A stretch of DNA of 64,000 bases from Haloarcula limicola (GTDB lineage Archaea > Halobacteriota > Halobacteria > Halobacteriales > Haloarculaceae), in contig NZ_WRXM01000001.1 of NCBI RefSeq assembly GCF_010119205.1, forward strand, positions 248,001 to 312,000. The letters are read 5' to 3'. The translations under genes were made by a program, and so were the position numbers. This document shows, piece by piece, positions 34,928 to 43,881 of this stretch (within the stretch, counting starts at the first letter, position 1; each line of letters begins with the position of its first letter). The notes beneath the pieces are model-generated. The model was given only the letters and a program-made list of their open reading frames with translations. It had not been told where the DNA came from and searched no databases.

Positions 34928-35188
34928 GAGCAGGCGGAACATCGCCTTCACGAGGTTGGCGTCGACGTCGAACCGCTCGGCGTTCTCGCCGGCGCGGTCC
35001 ATGACGGCCTGTTCCTGTTCCTCGTCGGTCGTCGGCAGGTCCCTCTCGGCTTTGACCTGCGCGATGGTATCGGCCACGTAGGTCCGCTGAGCGATCTTCT
35101 CGACGATCTCGCGGTCGATGGTGCGGATTTCCTCGCGCAGTTCATCCAGGGACATCTCCTCGGGGTTCGGTGGCTCGTTTTCGCTCAT
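34889..35188 (-). CDS. aroQ: Chorismate mutase, AroQ class
   Basis: 99 residues, all helical. Active-site pattern of the AroQ fold is visible: Arg in LREEIRTIDREIVEKIAQR, Lys in VADTIAQVKAERD, and the C-terminal helix FRLLIELNKVKQRE. Converts chorismate to prephenate for Phe/Tyr. Its ATG overlaps the shikimate kinase stop by 4 bp, joining two shikimate-pathway steps; tyrA in this window takes the product onward. The 3' end is the probable target of cassette insertion. Confidence 0.92.
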   Translation of the reverse strand: MSENEPPNPEEMSLDELREEIRTIDREIVEKIAQRTYVADTIAQVKAERDLPTTDEEQEQAVMDRAGENAERFDVDANLVKAMFRLLIELNKVKQRESR

Positions 35189-36057
35189 ACTGTTTGGGTT
35201 CCCTCGGTCTGCGTGGTGGTCAGCAGGGTCGTACCGGGTCGCTCGTCCCAGCGTTCCTTGACGGTTTCGAGTGCCGAGCGGTCGCCGACGGCGGTGAAAG
35301 AGGGACCGGTTCCCGACAGCGAGACGCCGCCGACGTCGGCCATCGACTCGACGACGGGCTCGGCGTCGAACCCGAGCGCCGCACAGAAGGCCAGTCCGTT
35401 GACCGTCATCGCTCGCTGGTAGTCGCCATCGAGCGCGAGGTCCTCGACGAGGCGGGCCATCGGCGCGATTTTGCGGCAGCGCTCTACGTCGGCGTCGGCC
35501 GAGAACGCCCGTTCGGGCGGCGACCAGACCAGCACGTCCCAGTCGACTTCCTCGCGGGAGAGCACCTCGTCGCTGTCGTTGTCGGTGACGGTGACGCCGC
35601 CGAGCATGGACGCCGAGGCGTCGTCGAACGCGCCCGTGGCGGTGACGCCGACGTCGCGGGCCGCCATCACGCCCAGTCGGGCCATGTCCGCTCTGGTCAT
35701 CCGGTCGGTGGCGTCGAGCGCGTCGAGCGTCGCCATCACGGCGGCGTTGGCCGCCGCGCTGGAACTCTTCAGCCCGGCGGCCATCGGCACGTCGCTCTCG
35801 GTGCGGACGTGACCGCCGACGACGGGCGGCGTGCCGACCGCGTCGCCGTGGGCGTCGACGACGTACTCGACGCAGCGTTCGATCAGCCGGGTGTCGCCGT
35901 CCGGCGCGCCGGCTATCTCGCCGGTGAATCCCTCGCTCTCGGTCGAGAGCGACACCGTCGCCGTCGTGTACTCGTCGATCGCGAACGCCGACCCGCGGCC
36001 GGTGGCGAGCGCGTTCAGGACCGTTCCAGCGGCCGGTGCTGCTGCCGTGCCTTCCAT
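35185..36057 (-). CDS. Archaeal shikimate kinase (GHMP family)
   Basis: 290 residues. Not the bacterial AroK fold; GHMP-kinase motifs are present: N-terminal AAPAAGTVLNALATGRG, the ATP loop PMAAGLKSSSAAANAA, and C-terminal SLSGTGPSFTAVGD. Phosphorylates shikimate at the 3-hydroxyl with ATP. ATG at 36055-36057 (MEGTAAAP) is chosen over an upstream start inside a basic stretch. First gene of the pair with aroQ, overlapping it by 4 bp. Confidence 0.9.
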   Translation of the reverse strand: MEGTAAAPAAGTVLNALATGRGSAFAIDEYTTATVSLSTESEGFTGEIAGAPDGDTRLIERCVEYVVDAHGDAVGTPPVVGGHVRTESDVPMAAGLKSSSAAANAAVMATLDALDATDRMTRADMARLGVMAARDVGVTATGAFDDASASMLGGVTVTDNDSDEVLSREEVDWDVLVWSPPERAFSADADVERCRKIAPMARLVEDLALDGDYQRAMTVNGLAFCAALGFDAEPVVESMADVGGVSLSGTGPSFTAVGDRSALETVKERWDERPGTTLLTTTQTEGTQTV

Positions 36058-36146
36058 CGCTCGTCTCTCCCGGCGCGGACTATTTACCAACTGCGGAAGC
36101 GGTCGTACAACGCGTCGTTTTTCCCCCAGCGGCTGGAAATTCGGCT

Positions 36147-36575
36147 ATGAGCCACCGGTCCGACATCGCCCCCGATACCCTCTCCATCGAACTCACCGAG
36201 GACGGCATCGCCGTCGAGTACCTCGACGGCAGGAAGGCCTTCTATCGCGGCGTTCCCGCGAAGGCCGAGGGGAGCGTCCGAACCGCGCCGGGCAAAGACA
36301 CCCACGTCCTCATCACCGACGAGACGGAGACCTCCGGCATCCTCGTCTACGTCAACGACCTGCGGACCCACGACGACATCATCGAATCCAGCGGCGTCGG
36401 CCGCGTCCTCCTTGACGACGGGGACGAAGACGAGCTGTTCCCCGGCGTAACGGTGCGCGATAGGGAGATGCGCGTCGAAGTGGACGTGGACTTCGACGTG
36501 GCCGACGGTCGGGTGTTCGTCTTTGAGGAGGACGAGATGGGCGAGCGGAGTTACGAGGTCGTCGCCGAGACGTAG
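36147..36575 (+). CDS. Acidic protein, DUF5796-like
   Basis: 142 residues from ATG at 36147, all beta-rich and very acidic. Conserved-looking stretches: LSIELTEDGIAVEYLDGRKAFYRG, VLITDETETSGILVYVNDLRTHDDI, GVGRVLLDDGDEDELFPGV. I believe this is the haloarchaeal DUF5796 group but cannot verify it. No enzyme or binding motif can be named. Probably cytosolic; leaderless promoter region (CGTTTTTC) about 28 bp upstream. Confidence 0.75.
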   Translation: MSHRSDIAPDTLSIELTEDGIAVEYLDGRKAFYRGVPAKAEGSVRTAPGKDTHVLITDETETSGILVYVNDLRTHDDIIESSGVGRVLLDDGDEDELFPGVTVRDREMRVEVDVDFDVADGRVFVFEEDEMGERSYEVVAET

Positions 36576-36651
36576 CGCGCGAGCCCGCGGTTCGGAACGG
36601 CTAGGCCGCTCTCTCCGGGCTTCCACAGGGCGGCCGCAGAACGCGCGAGAG

Positions 36652-36786
36652 CTACTGGATGTACGAGGGGTCCTCGTCGTCGCAGTTCGATTCGTGCTGG
36701 CGTGCGTCGTTCTCGTCGTCGAACATCAGCCCGCACGTCTCGCACTTGTACCAGGTCATCTCGTCGCGTTCGGTAGAGACCACCAT
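36652..36786 (-). CDS. 44-residue C2HC zinc-finger protein
   Basis: Encodes MVVSTERDEMTWYKCETCGLM then FDDENDARQHESNCDDEDPS. Ligands Cys15, Cys18, His31 and Cys35 form a C2HC finger; resembles small haloarchaeal DUF7128-like proteins. A second ATG at Met10 is also possible. It lies between the DUF5796-like gene and cdc48, convergent with the former. May bind nucleic acid or a protein partner. Confidence 0.7.
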   Translation of the reverse strand: MVVSTERDEMTWYKCETCGLMFDDENDARQHESNCDDEDPSYIQ

Positions 36787-36900
36787 GTGAGCCTCTCCGA
36801 CGGCCGGGCGTAAATTGTTTTCCCGCGAGACGGCACCGGGGCTCGCACCGGCGTGCGCACACCCGGCAGTCTCAAGGGGGCCGGACGGCTAGCCGACGGC

Positions 36901-39024
36901 ATGAGCGGCTCTAGCGAGACGGGGATCGAACTCGCGGTCGAGGGGGCGCACAAGCGCGACGCCGGGCGCGGCATCGCGCGCCTCCCCGAGTCCGTGCGGA
37001 GCGAACTCGGCGTCCTGAGCGGGTCGCCGGTCGTCGTCGAGGGCGACCGGATGACCGTCGTGAAGGTCTGGCCGGGCGACGAGGAGGGCGCGACGGTCCG
37101 CATCGACTCCGATACGCGGGCCAACGCCGGCGTCAACATCGGCGACACGGTGACCGTCAGAGCGGGGTCGGTCACGGAGGCGACGGAGATAACCATTCAG
37201 CCGATGGCTCCGCTGCCGGGTGCCGAGGAGTACGAGCGCATGGTCCGGACGCGGCTCGTCGATCAGATGGTGCAGGCCGACGAGCGGACCCACATCGACG
37301 GGCTGGGCACGTTCCTCGTCCGGGCGACGAGTCCGGACGGTCCGGTACGGGTCACCGACGGGACGAACGTGACGCTCCTGCCGCCGAGCGACGAGAGCGG
37401 GAGCGGAGAGTCGAAATCCGGAGCGGCGGGTCCGAACGAGCAGACGAACGCACAGATAGCCAACCCTGACACCGACGTCAGCTACGAGGACATCGGCGGA
37501 CTGGACGAGGAGTTAGACCGCATCCGCGAGATGATCGAGATGCCCCTCTCCGAGCCCGAGGAGTTCCGGAAACTGGGCATCGACCCGCCGAGCGGCGTCC
37601 TCATGCACGGGCCGCCGGGGACCGGGAAGACGCTCATCGCCCGCGCCGTCGCCAACGAGGTCGACGCCTACTTCGACACCATCTCCGGGCCGGAGATCGT
37701 CTCGAAGTACAAGGGCGAGAGCGAGGAGCGACTGCGGGAGGCCTTCGAGAGAGCCGAGGAGAACGCCCCGTCCATCCTCTTCGTCGACGAGATAGACTCC
37801 ATCGCGGGCTCTCGAGACGAGGACGCCGACATGGAGAACCGCGTGGTCGCGCAGCTACTGACGCTGATGGACGGCCTCGAAGACCGGGGCCGCGTCGTCG
37901 TCATCGGCGCGACCAACCGCGTCGACGCCGTCGACCCGGCGCTCCGCCGCGGCGGCCGCTTCGACCGCGAGATCGAGATCGGCGTCCCCGACGAGGGCGG
38001 CCGCCGCGAGATTCTGGACGTTCACACGCGGGACATGCCTATTCACGAGGACGTGGACTTAGACCGCATCGCCGCCCAGACCCACGGCTTCGTCGGGGCC
38101 GACCTCGCGTCGCTGACCACCGAGGCGGCGATGGCGGCACTCAGAGCGGAGCGCGAGGATAGCGAGGTCCGCGGCGAGGACTTCGACGAGGCGCTGGCGA
38201 CCGTCGAACCCAGCGCGATGCGGGAGTACGTCGCCGAGTCGCCGGCGGTCTCCTTCGACGACGTGGGCGGTCTCCCCGAAGTGAAGCAGACGCTGACCGA
38301 GGCCATCGAGTGGCCCCTGGAGTACGGCGACCTGTTCTCGGCGACGAAGACCGACCCGCCCAGCGGCATCCTCATGTACGGCCCGCCGGGGACCGGGAAG
38401 ACGCTGCTGGCCCGCGCTATTGCCGGCGAGAGCGACGTGAACTTCATCCACGTCGCCGGGCCGGAGATCATGGACCGCTACGTCGGCGAGAGCGAGGAGG
38501 CGGTCCGGGAACTGTTCGAACGCGCCCGACAGACCGCGCCGAGCATCATCTTCCTGGACGAGATCGACGCCATCGCCAGCCACCGCGGACAGGGCAACGA
38601 GGTGACCGAGCGCGTCGTCTCCCAACTGCTGGCGGAACTGGACGGCATCACCGAGAACCCGAACCTCGTGGTGCTCGCGGCGACCAACCGCCGGGACATG
38701 ATCGACGACGCCCTCCTGCGGCCGGGCCGCCTCGAACAGCACGTCGAGGTGCCGAATCCGGACCACGACGCCCGCGAGGCGATTCTTGCGGTCCACACCG
38801 AGGGCAAACCCGTCGCCGAGGACGTCTCGCTGTCGGACCTCGCGGCCGAGACGGAGGGATTCTCGGGGGCGGAACTCGAGGCCGTCGTCCGCGAGGCGTC
38901 GATGCTCGCCATCCGCGAGGCCGCCGAGGAGATGGGGCCGGCCGAGGCCAGCGAGCGCGCCGACGAGGTGACCATTGGGGCCGAGCACTTCGAACGCGCG
39001 CTGGAACGGGAGCGCGAGCGCTGA
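36901..39024 (+). CDS. cdc48: Cdc48/p97-type AAA ATPase
   Basis: 707 residues. N-terminal double-psi-barrel ([18 protein letters not shown] and following) binds adaptors; two AAA modules carry Walker A GPPGTGKT at residues 237 and 494, each with Walker B ([22 protein letters not shown]) and Arg-finger regions ([38 protein letters not shown]). Unfolds and extracts substrate proteins for degradation or recycling, as a hexamer in the cytosol. Haloarchaea encode several paralogues. ATG at 36901 begins the N domain; an upstream in-frame extension is unlikely. Confidence 0.93.
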   Translation: MSGSSETGIELAVEGAHKRDAGRGIARLPESVRSELGVLSGSPVVVEGDRMTVVKVWPGDEEGATVRIDSDTRANAGVNIGDTVTVRAGSVTEATEITIQPMAPLPGAEEYERMVRTRLVDQMVQADERTHIDGLGTFLVRATSPDGPVRVTDGTNVTLLPPSDESGSGESKSGAAGPNEQTNAQIANPDTDVSYEDIGGLDEELDRIREMIEMPLSEPEEFRKLGIDPPSGVLMHGPPGTGKTLIARAVANEVDAYFDTISGPEIVSKYKGESEERLREAFERAEENAPSILFVDEIDSIAGSRDEDADMENRVVAQLLTLMDGLEDRGRVVVIGATNRVDAVDPALRRGGRFDREIEIGVPDEGGRREILDVHTRDMPIHEDVDLDRIAAQTHGFVGADLASLTTEAAMAALRAEREDSEVRGEDFDEALATVEPSAMREYVAESPAVSFDDVGGLPEVKQTLTEAIEWPLEYGDLFSATKTDPPSGILMYGPPGTGKTLLARAIAGESDVNFIHVAGPEIMDRYVGESEEAVRELFERARQTAPSIIFLDEIDAIASHRGQGNEVTERVVSQLLAELDGITENPNLVVLAATNRRDMIDDALLRPGRLEQHVEVPNPDHDAREAILAVHTEGKPVAEDVSLSDLAAETEGFSGAELEAVVREASMLAIREAAEEMGPAEASERADEVTIGAEHFERALERERER

Positions 39025-39104
39025 CCGACGACGGCAGCCCCGTCTCGGGGTAAGTGGGGTGTGTTGACGCATGACTTTTCACAGCCGCCGGCGTACTGCC
39101 TGAT

Positions 39105-40640
39105 ATGCGCGACGACCAGACCGAACCGCTCCGGCACTACGTCGACGGCGAGTGGCGAAGCGGGCACGGGACAGAGACCTTCGAGACGGTGAACCCCGCG
39201 ACGCGGGAGACGCTGCGGACGGTCCACCGCGGGACGGAAGACGACGTGAGCGACGCCGTCTCGGCCGCCGAATCGGCCGCCGAGGAGTGGCGCGCCCTCT
39301 CGTACATCGACCGGGCGGAGTACCTCTGGGACGTGTATCACGAACTCCGCGACCGAACCGACGAACTCGGCGAAGTCGTCACGAGGGAGTGCGGGAAGGA
39401 GATCTCCGAGGGTCGCGCGGACGTGGTCGAGGCGGCCCACATGGTGGAAGTCGCCGCCGGCAACGCCCGCCACCCGCACGGCGACGTGGTCCCCTCCGAG
39501 ATCGCGAGCAAGGACGCCTACATGCGCCGCAGTCCGAAGGGCGTCGTCGGCTGTATCACGCCGTGGAATTTCCCGGTCGCCATCCCCTACTGGCACATGG
39601 CGGTCACGCTGGTCGAGGGCAACACCGTCGTCTGGAAACCCGCCGAACAGACGCCGTGGTGCGGCCAGATCGTCGCCGAGATGTTCGAGGACGCGGGGAT
39701 ACCCGACGGCGTGTTCAACCTCGTGCAGGGCTACGGCGAGGCCGGCAACGCCATCGTCGAGGACGACCGGGTCGACACCGTCCTCTTTACCGGGAGCGCC
39801 GAGGTCGGTCACAGGGTCGACGAGAAGATCGGGGGCCGCGCGGGCCGCAACGCCTGCTGTGAGATGGGCGGGAAGAACAGCGTCGTCGTCGCCGACGCCG
39901 CCGACATGGACATCGCGCTCCACTCGACCATCATGTCCTCATTCAAGACGACGGGCCAGCGCTGCGTCTCCTCGGAACGCCTCGTCGTCCACAGCGACGT
40001 CTACGAGGAGTTCAAGCGGAAGTTCGTGGACCTCGCCGAGGACGTGACCGTCGGCGACCCGCTCTCCGAGGACACCTTCATGGGGCCGCTGGCCGACGAG
40101 GACCAGATCGCGAAGTTCCAGCGATACAACGACATGGTTCGGGAATCGGACGACGCGACGGTGCTCGTCGACCGGGCGGAACTCGACGCCGACGAGATTC
40201 CCGAGGGACACGAGGACGGCTTCTGGGTCGGCCCGTTCGTCTACGAGGTCGACGTCGACACCGACCTCGACCCCTTCCGCGAGGAGGTGTTCGGGCCGCA
40301 CGTCGCCCTCGTGGAGTACGACGGGGGCATCGAGCGCGGCGTCGAGATACAGAACGACACGGAGTACGGGCTGGCGGGCGCTATCGTCTCCGAGGACTAT
40401 CGGCAGATAAACTACTACCGCGACCACGCGGAGATCGGCCTCGCCTACGGCAACCTCCCGTGCATCGGCGCGGAGGTCCAGTTACCGTTCGGCGGCGTCA
40501 AGAAGTCCGGGAGCGGCCCGCCCCACGCCCGCGAAGTCATCGAGGCCGTCACCGAACGGACGGCGTGGACGCTCAACAACTCGAAGGAGATCGAGATGGC
40601 ACAGGGGCTCTCGGCGGAGATAAAGACGGACGAAAGGTGA
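39105..40640 (+). CDS. NAD(P)-dependent aldehyde dehydrogenase
   Basis: 511 residues. Typical ALDH landmarks: CITPWNFPVAIPYWHMA, VWKPAEQTPW, FTGSAEVGHRV, Glu in CCEMGGKN and catalytic Cys287 in TGQRCVSSERLVVH, ending with PFGGVKKSGSG. The 'GQRC' active site and the length resemble the ALDH7/GapN-like branch. Oxidises an aldehyde to an acid; substrate not defined. Monocistronic, 80 bp after cdc48; a 20-bp palindrome follows the stop and may end the transcript. Confidence 0.9.
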   Translation: MRDDQTEPLRHYVDGEWRSGHGTETFETVNPATRETLRTVHRGTEDDVSDAVSAAESAAEEWRALSYIDRAEYLWDVYHELRDRTDELGEVVTRECGKEISEGRADVVEAAHMVEVAAGNARHPHGDVVPSEIASKDAYMRRSPKGVVGCITPWNFPVAIPYWHMAVTLVEGNTVVWKPAEQTPWCGQIVAEMFEDAGIPDGVFNLVQGYGEAGNAIVEDDRVDTVLFTGSAEVGHRVDEKIGGRAGRNACCEMGGKNSVVVADAADMDIALHSTIMSSFKTTGQRCVSSERLVVHSDVYEEFKRKFVDLAEDVTVGDPLSEDTFMGPLADEDQIAKFQRYNDMVRESDDATVLVDRAELDADEIPEGHEDGFWVGPFVYEVDVDTDLDPFREEVFGPHVALVEYDGGIERGVEIQNDTEYGLAGAIVSEDYRQINYYRDHAEIGLAYGNLPCIGAEVQLPFGGVKKSGSGPPHAREVIEAVTERTAWTLNNSKEIEMAQGLSAEIKTDER

Positions 40641-40681
40641 CGAGAGAGGTTGGCGGGTGTGCCGTCGTCGGTGTGGCCGGA

Positions 40682-40701
40682 AAGGCTGTCCGGACAGCCT
40701 T
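40682..40701. terminator. Perfect 20-bp palindrome between convergent genes
   Basis: AAGGCTGTCCGGACAGCCTT is fully self-complementary (10+10). It lies 41 bp beyond the aldehyde dehydrogenase stop and 128 bp beyond the convergent DUF4349 gene's stop. Hairpin or protein-binding site; no T-run follows, so termination is tentative. Confidence 0.4.
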
Positions 40702-40829
40702 CGGCGGACGAGCGACGCCGTGTGGCCGAGCAGCGAGACGGGCTGTAGCGCTGGCATCGACGTGAAAAGCGCCTTGCCAGCGAGATATCGTTACGGACCC
40801 AACGGTAAAAAGCACCCGGTGTCGGCCGA

Positions 40830-41846
40830 CTAGCGGTCCTCGTTCTCGTCTGTCATGGTGGTCTCGGTACTGCTGTCGTCCGTCTCGCTGTCGTCCACGC
40901 CGCTATCATCCGTCTCGCTGTCATCGCCGCCGCGGAGCCCGCCAACTGACGGAATCTCCCGACCGCCGAGCAGACGGCGGAGTCCGAGCACCGGCACCGC
41001 CAAGACCCCGAGCCACGGCGCGACCGCCGCGAGCGTCACCAGCGTCGCCCGGCCGAAGACGTAGACGTCCTGCACCGACCCCAAGAACACGGCCACGAGC
41101 GACTGCTCGTGGTACTGGGTCCGTATCTGCGTGACCCCCGGCTCCGGTTCTTCGAGTTCGACCCGGAGCGTCGAGTACGCCACCCGCTGTTCGAGCGAGC
41201 GCTTCTGCGCTTCCAGCCGCTCGATCTCGCCCTGCACACTGGAGAGTTCCTCCTCGATGCGGAGCAGTTCCTCCGTGTCGTTGGCCCGGTCGTAGAACGC
41301 CCGGAGGCGAGCGCGGCGCTGTTTCAGGTTCTCCAGCCGCGCTTCGAGGTCGACCAGTTGATCGGTGACATCCTTCGTCGTCGTCTCCTCGGTCACGACG
41401 GTGCCCTCCGAGCCGACGGCCTCCTGCATCGCCCGGTAGCGCTCGCTCGGGACTCTGAGGACGACGTAGCCGGAGACCCATTTCGCCTCGCCGTTGCGGT
41501 GGAGGCGCTGGTTCGAATCGCTGACGTAGCCGCCGTACTCCCGGGCCTGCGACGCGATGGCGCTGCGCCGCTGCGAGAAGTTGTCCACCTCGACGACCAT
41601 CCGCCCGGTCCTGATTATCGCGCGCTGCTGGGCTGCGGCGTTCGCCTGGATTTCGCCGTTCGTGCTAGCGTCGGCGTTCTGCTGGCCGCCGCCAGCGGAC
41701 CCGGCGTCGCCACCGGAACCGCCCCCGTCACCACCGCCGCCGGCCAGTTGCGCACCGTCGCCGCCGGCCGAGTTACCGCCGAGGCCGGCACAGCCGGCGA
41801 GCAGCAGCGTCGCCGCGACCGCGAGGACCACTATCTTTCTCGACAT
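40830..41846 (-). CDS. DUF4349 lipoprotein
   Basis: 338 residues. Lipobox LLAGC places the lipidated Cys at residue 19. A Gly/Asp-rich linker is followed by the DUF4349 domain: ARIIRTGRMVVEVDNF-type start, YGGYVSDSNQR, a long coiled coil (about 158-215, QLVDLEARLENLKQRRARL) and a strand rich in Glu. One transmembrane helix (about 268-290) ends in a repetitive acidic tail (DDSETDDSGVDDSETDDSS). Anchored at the outer face of the membrane by lipid and helix; role unknown, possibly envelope stress. Confidence 0.85.
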   Translation of the reverse strand: MSRKIVVLAVAATLLLAGCAGLGGNSAGGDGAQLAGGGGDGGGSGGDAGSAGGGQQNADASTNGEIQANAAAQQRAIIRTGRMVVEVDNFSQRRSAIASQAREYGGYVSDSNQRLHRNGEAKWVSGYVVLRVPSERYRAMQEAVGSEGTVVTEETTTKDVTDQLVDLEARLENLKQRRARLRAFYDRANDTEELLRIEEELSSVQGEIERLEAQKRSLEQRVAYSTLRVELEEPEPGVTQIRTQYHEQSLVAVFLGSVQDVYVFGRATLVTLAAVAPWLGVLAVPVLGLRRLLGGREIPSVGGLRGGDDSETDDSGVDDSETDDSSTETTMTDENEDR

Positions 41847-41925
41847 GACGGCTAGCAGTGCTCGTCCGCCGAGTATAGTGTCGCCGATGGCTCAAAACGC
41901 GTTTTTTGTGAAAGAGCGGCTGAAC

Positions 41926-42744
41926 CTATCGCGACGCCGTCCGGCGGTCGGCCAGCGCCGGGAACTCCTCGCGGACCCGCTCGACCTGTTCGGGCTCTAT
42001 CTCGGCGGTCACCAGCGCCGCGTCGTCGCCCGAACTGGCGAGCGTCGTCCCCCACGGGTCGTACACCGTCGAGCGACCGAGCAGTTCGTCCCCGTCGAAC
42101 GTGCCGACGCCGTTGGCCGCCGCGACGTACAGCAGGTTCTCGACGGCGCGAGTCCGGGGGAAGAGCTCCCAGTGCTCGACGCGGGGGTAGGGCCACGCGC
42201 TCGGGACCAGCGCCAGCGTCACGCCGTCGTCGACGAGACGCCGGTACAGCTCCGGGAACCGAAGGTCGTAGCAGGTCGTTATCCCGACAGTGAACCCCTC
42301 GAACTCGACGGTCGGGAGGTTCTCGCCCGGTTCCAGCAGATCCTGTTCGGCCGACCCGTAGCCGAAGAGGTGGTGTTTCCGGTACACCGCTCGTCGCTCC
42401 CCGTCGCGGTCGAAGAAGACGGCGGTGTTCGCCAGGCCCTCCTCGGCCGGGACGGCGAGGCCGTCGGCCGCGCTGGTCGCTAAGTCTTCGACGACGCTCC
42501 CCGCGAGGACGGCGACGCCGTGCTCAACGGCTGCTTCGCGGACTGCCGAGAGCGTCTCGCCGTCGAGCGCCTCGGCGTTCCGGGCGTAGCTATCGAACGC
42601 GAAGTAGCCGACGTTGAATAGCTCGGGCAGGACGACGAGGTCGGCGTCCCGTTCGGCAGCGCGTCCGATAGCTTCGACGGCGCGCTCGACGTTCTCGGCC
42701 ACTTTCGCCGGTTCGATCTCGAGTTGGGCGAGCGCGAGCTTCAT
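41926..42744 (-). CDS. Carbon-nitrogen hydrolase (nitrilase family)
   Basis: 272 residues. Catalytic triad Glu41 (VVLPELFNVGYF), Lys123 (YRKHHLFG) and Cys158 (ITTCYDLRFPELYR) is complete. Members act as amidases or omega-amidases; specificity cannot be read. The ATG overlaps the stop of the upstream SRPBCC gene by 4 bp (42741-42744), so the two are co-translated. A DUF4349 lipoprotein lies downstream on the same strand. Confidence 0.9.
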   Translation of the reverse strand: MKLALAQLEIEPAKVAENVERAVEAIGRAAERDADLVVLPELFNVGYFAFDSYARNAEALDGETLSAVREAAVEHGVAVLAGSVVEDLATSAADGLAVPAEEGLANTAVFFDRDGERRAVYRKHHLFGYGSAEQDLLEPGENLPTVEFEGFTVGITTCYDLRFPELYRRLVDDGVTLALVPSAWPYPRVEHWELFPRTRAVENLLYVAAANGVGTFDGDELLGRSTVYDPWGTTLASSGDDAALVTAEIEPEQVERVREEFPALADRRTASR

Positions 42745-43172
42745 GCCTCGACTTCCAGTTCATCCCGCAGCGCCTGTTCGAGGTTCCGCATCTCGTCGTC
42801 CAGATTCCGCTTGAAGAACCGCTCGACGCCGGGGAGCTTCCCGTCGACGATGAACCGGTTGGTGAGGCGGGTGCCGCCCTCGTCTGTCGGTTCGAGTTCG
42901 TGTTCGCCCTGGACCTTCATCACCTTCGACCGGCCGACGAAGCGGACGAACTCCGGCTCGCGCCGCTCGACGTCCTCCGTCTCGACCCGAATGGTCCGGT
43001 CGACGAACGGAATGGGGAGCGAGAGGAACCACGTCGACTCCGTCTCGCTCTCCACCTCCCAGTCCTCGACGACGCTGATCGGGCGCGCTCGCTGCTCCGG
43101 GTCGGCGATAAAGTCCCAGACGCGCTCGGGCGATGCCGACACTGTCATCGACCGCTCTACCCGGACAGTCAT
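42741..43172 (-). CDS. SRPBCC/polyketide-cyclase-fold protein
   Basis: 143 residues, one START-like helix-grip domain: VERSMTVSASPERVWDFIADP, a Trp-rich centre (STWFLSLPIPF) and the C-terminal helix KRNLDDEMRNLEQALRDELE. Such proteins bind hydrophobic ligands in an internal cavity; some resemble CoxG. No catalytic residues are obvious. Coupled by 4-bp overlap to the nitrilase-family amidase. Confidence 0.82.
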   Translation of the reverse strand: MTVRVERSMTVSASPERVWDFIADPEQRARPISVVEDWEVESETESTWFLSLPIPFVDRTIRVETEDVERREPEFVRFVGRSKVMKVQGEHELEPTDEGGTRLTNRFIVDGKLPGVERFFKRNLDDEMRNLEQALRDELEVEA

Positions 43173-43291
43173 GGAAGACTCTCAGGGGTCCGGACGAATG
43201 AATCCACCGACTATAGTAACAATTGAAACGACCTCAACGCCGGCCGAACGACGGCAGTTCGGGCGGGTGAGCCGGGTTTTCCGCGGCTACG

Positions 43292-43516
43292 TTAGCTCGG
43301 TGTGACGCGCCACGTCGTCGACTTCGACCGCCCCCACTTCTCGATGTCGACCTCGTCGGCCTCCTCGGCCAATCGGGGCAAGCGAGCGCCCACCTGTTTG
43401 GCCGAGAGACCGAGGTGTGAGGCGATGTTCTTCGCGCGGAAGTAACTGTCTCCGCGCGAGACGCTGTCCCGGAGGTAGTCCAGAATGCGTCGGTCTTCCT
43501 CGCTGAAATCGGCCAT
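43292..43516 (-). CDS. Small winged-helix protein (DUF7123-like)
   Basis: 74 residues: EEDRRILDYLRDSVSRGDSYFR, then ARNIASHLGLSAKQVGARLPRL as the helix-turn-helix and a wing ending in KWGRSKSTTWRVTPS. Resembles haloarchaeal DUF7123 proteins. Probably a DNA-binding regulator. Next upstream gene on this strand encodes a two-helix membrane protein 50 bp away, so they may share a promoter. Confidence 0.82.
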   Translation of the reverse strand: MADFSEEDRRILDYLRDSVSRGDSYFRAKNIASHLGLSAKQVGARLPRLAEEADEVDIEKWGRSKSTTWRVTPS

Positions 43517-43566
43517 ACCCGCGTTACGTGCCGAGCGTTCTTAATCGTTCCTTTCGGACACCGGTC

Positions 43567-43794
43567 TCAGCCGTCGTAGGCGTGGATCGCGACCAGCGCC
43601 AGTCCCGCCGCGAGCATGGCGACGCCGAAGGCGACGCCGCTGTTTGCGAGCAGTCCCGCCGTCTCTCCGCCCTGTGCGTGTACGATGGCGTAGTTGTAGC
43701 TGTAGAGCGCCGTCATCACCGCCGCGCCGACGGCGACGAGTCCGAGCACTAGTCCGAGACCGACGCCCATGTCCGACTTCGTCTGCGTAGCCAT
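43567..43794 (-). CDS. Small two-helix membrane protein
   Basis: 75 residues: helix 1 GLGLVLGLVAVGAAVMTALYS, helix 2 SGVAFGVAMLAAGLALVAIHA, with a short loop (HAQGGETAG) between. The pattern fits haloarchaeal DUF7525-like proteins, unverified. An AACTAAGTG element about 27 bp upstream of the ATG is its likely promoter. Function unknown. Confidence 0.75.
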   Translation of the reverse strand: MATQTKSDMGVGLGLVLGLVAVGAAVMTALYSYNYAIVHAQGGETAGLLANSGVAFGVAMLAAGLALVAIHAYDG

Positions 43795-43850
43795 GTCAGT
43801 GCGTATCGCTGTGGCGCACTTAGTTCATTCGGGGTGCGGTAGACACAGCA

Positions 43851-43857
43851 CATATAG
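43851..43857 (+). promoter_or_regulatory. TATA element of LEA14-like gene
   Basis: CATATAG, centred 28 bp upstream of the ATG at 43882; a clear TATA match for a leaderless transcript. Confidence 0.5.
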
Positions 43858-43881
43858 TGTCCGACGAGAGAGACCTGTGTG

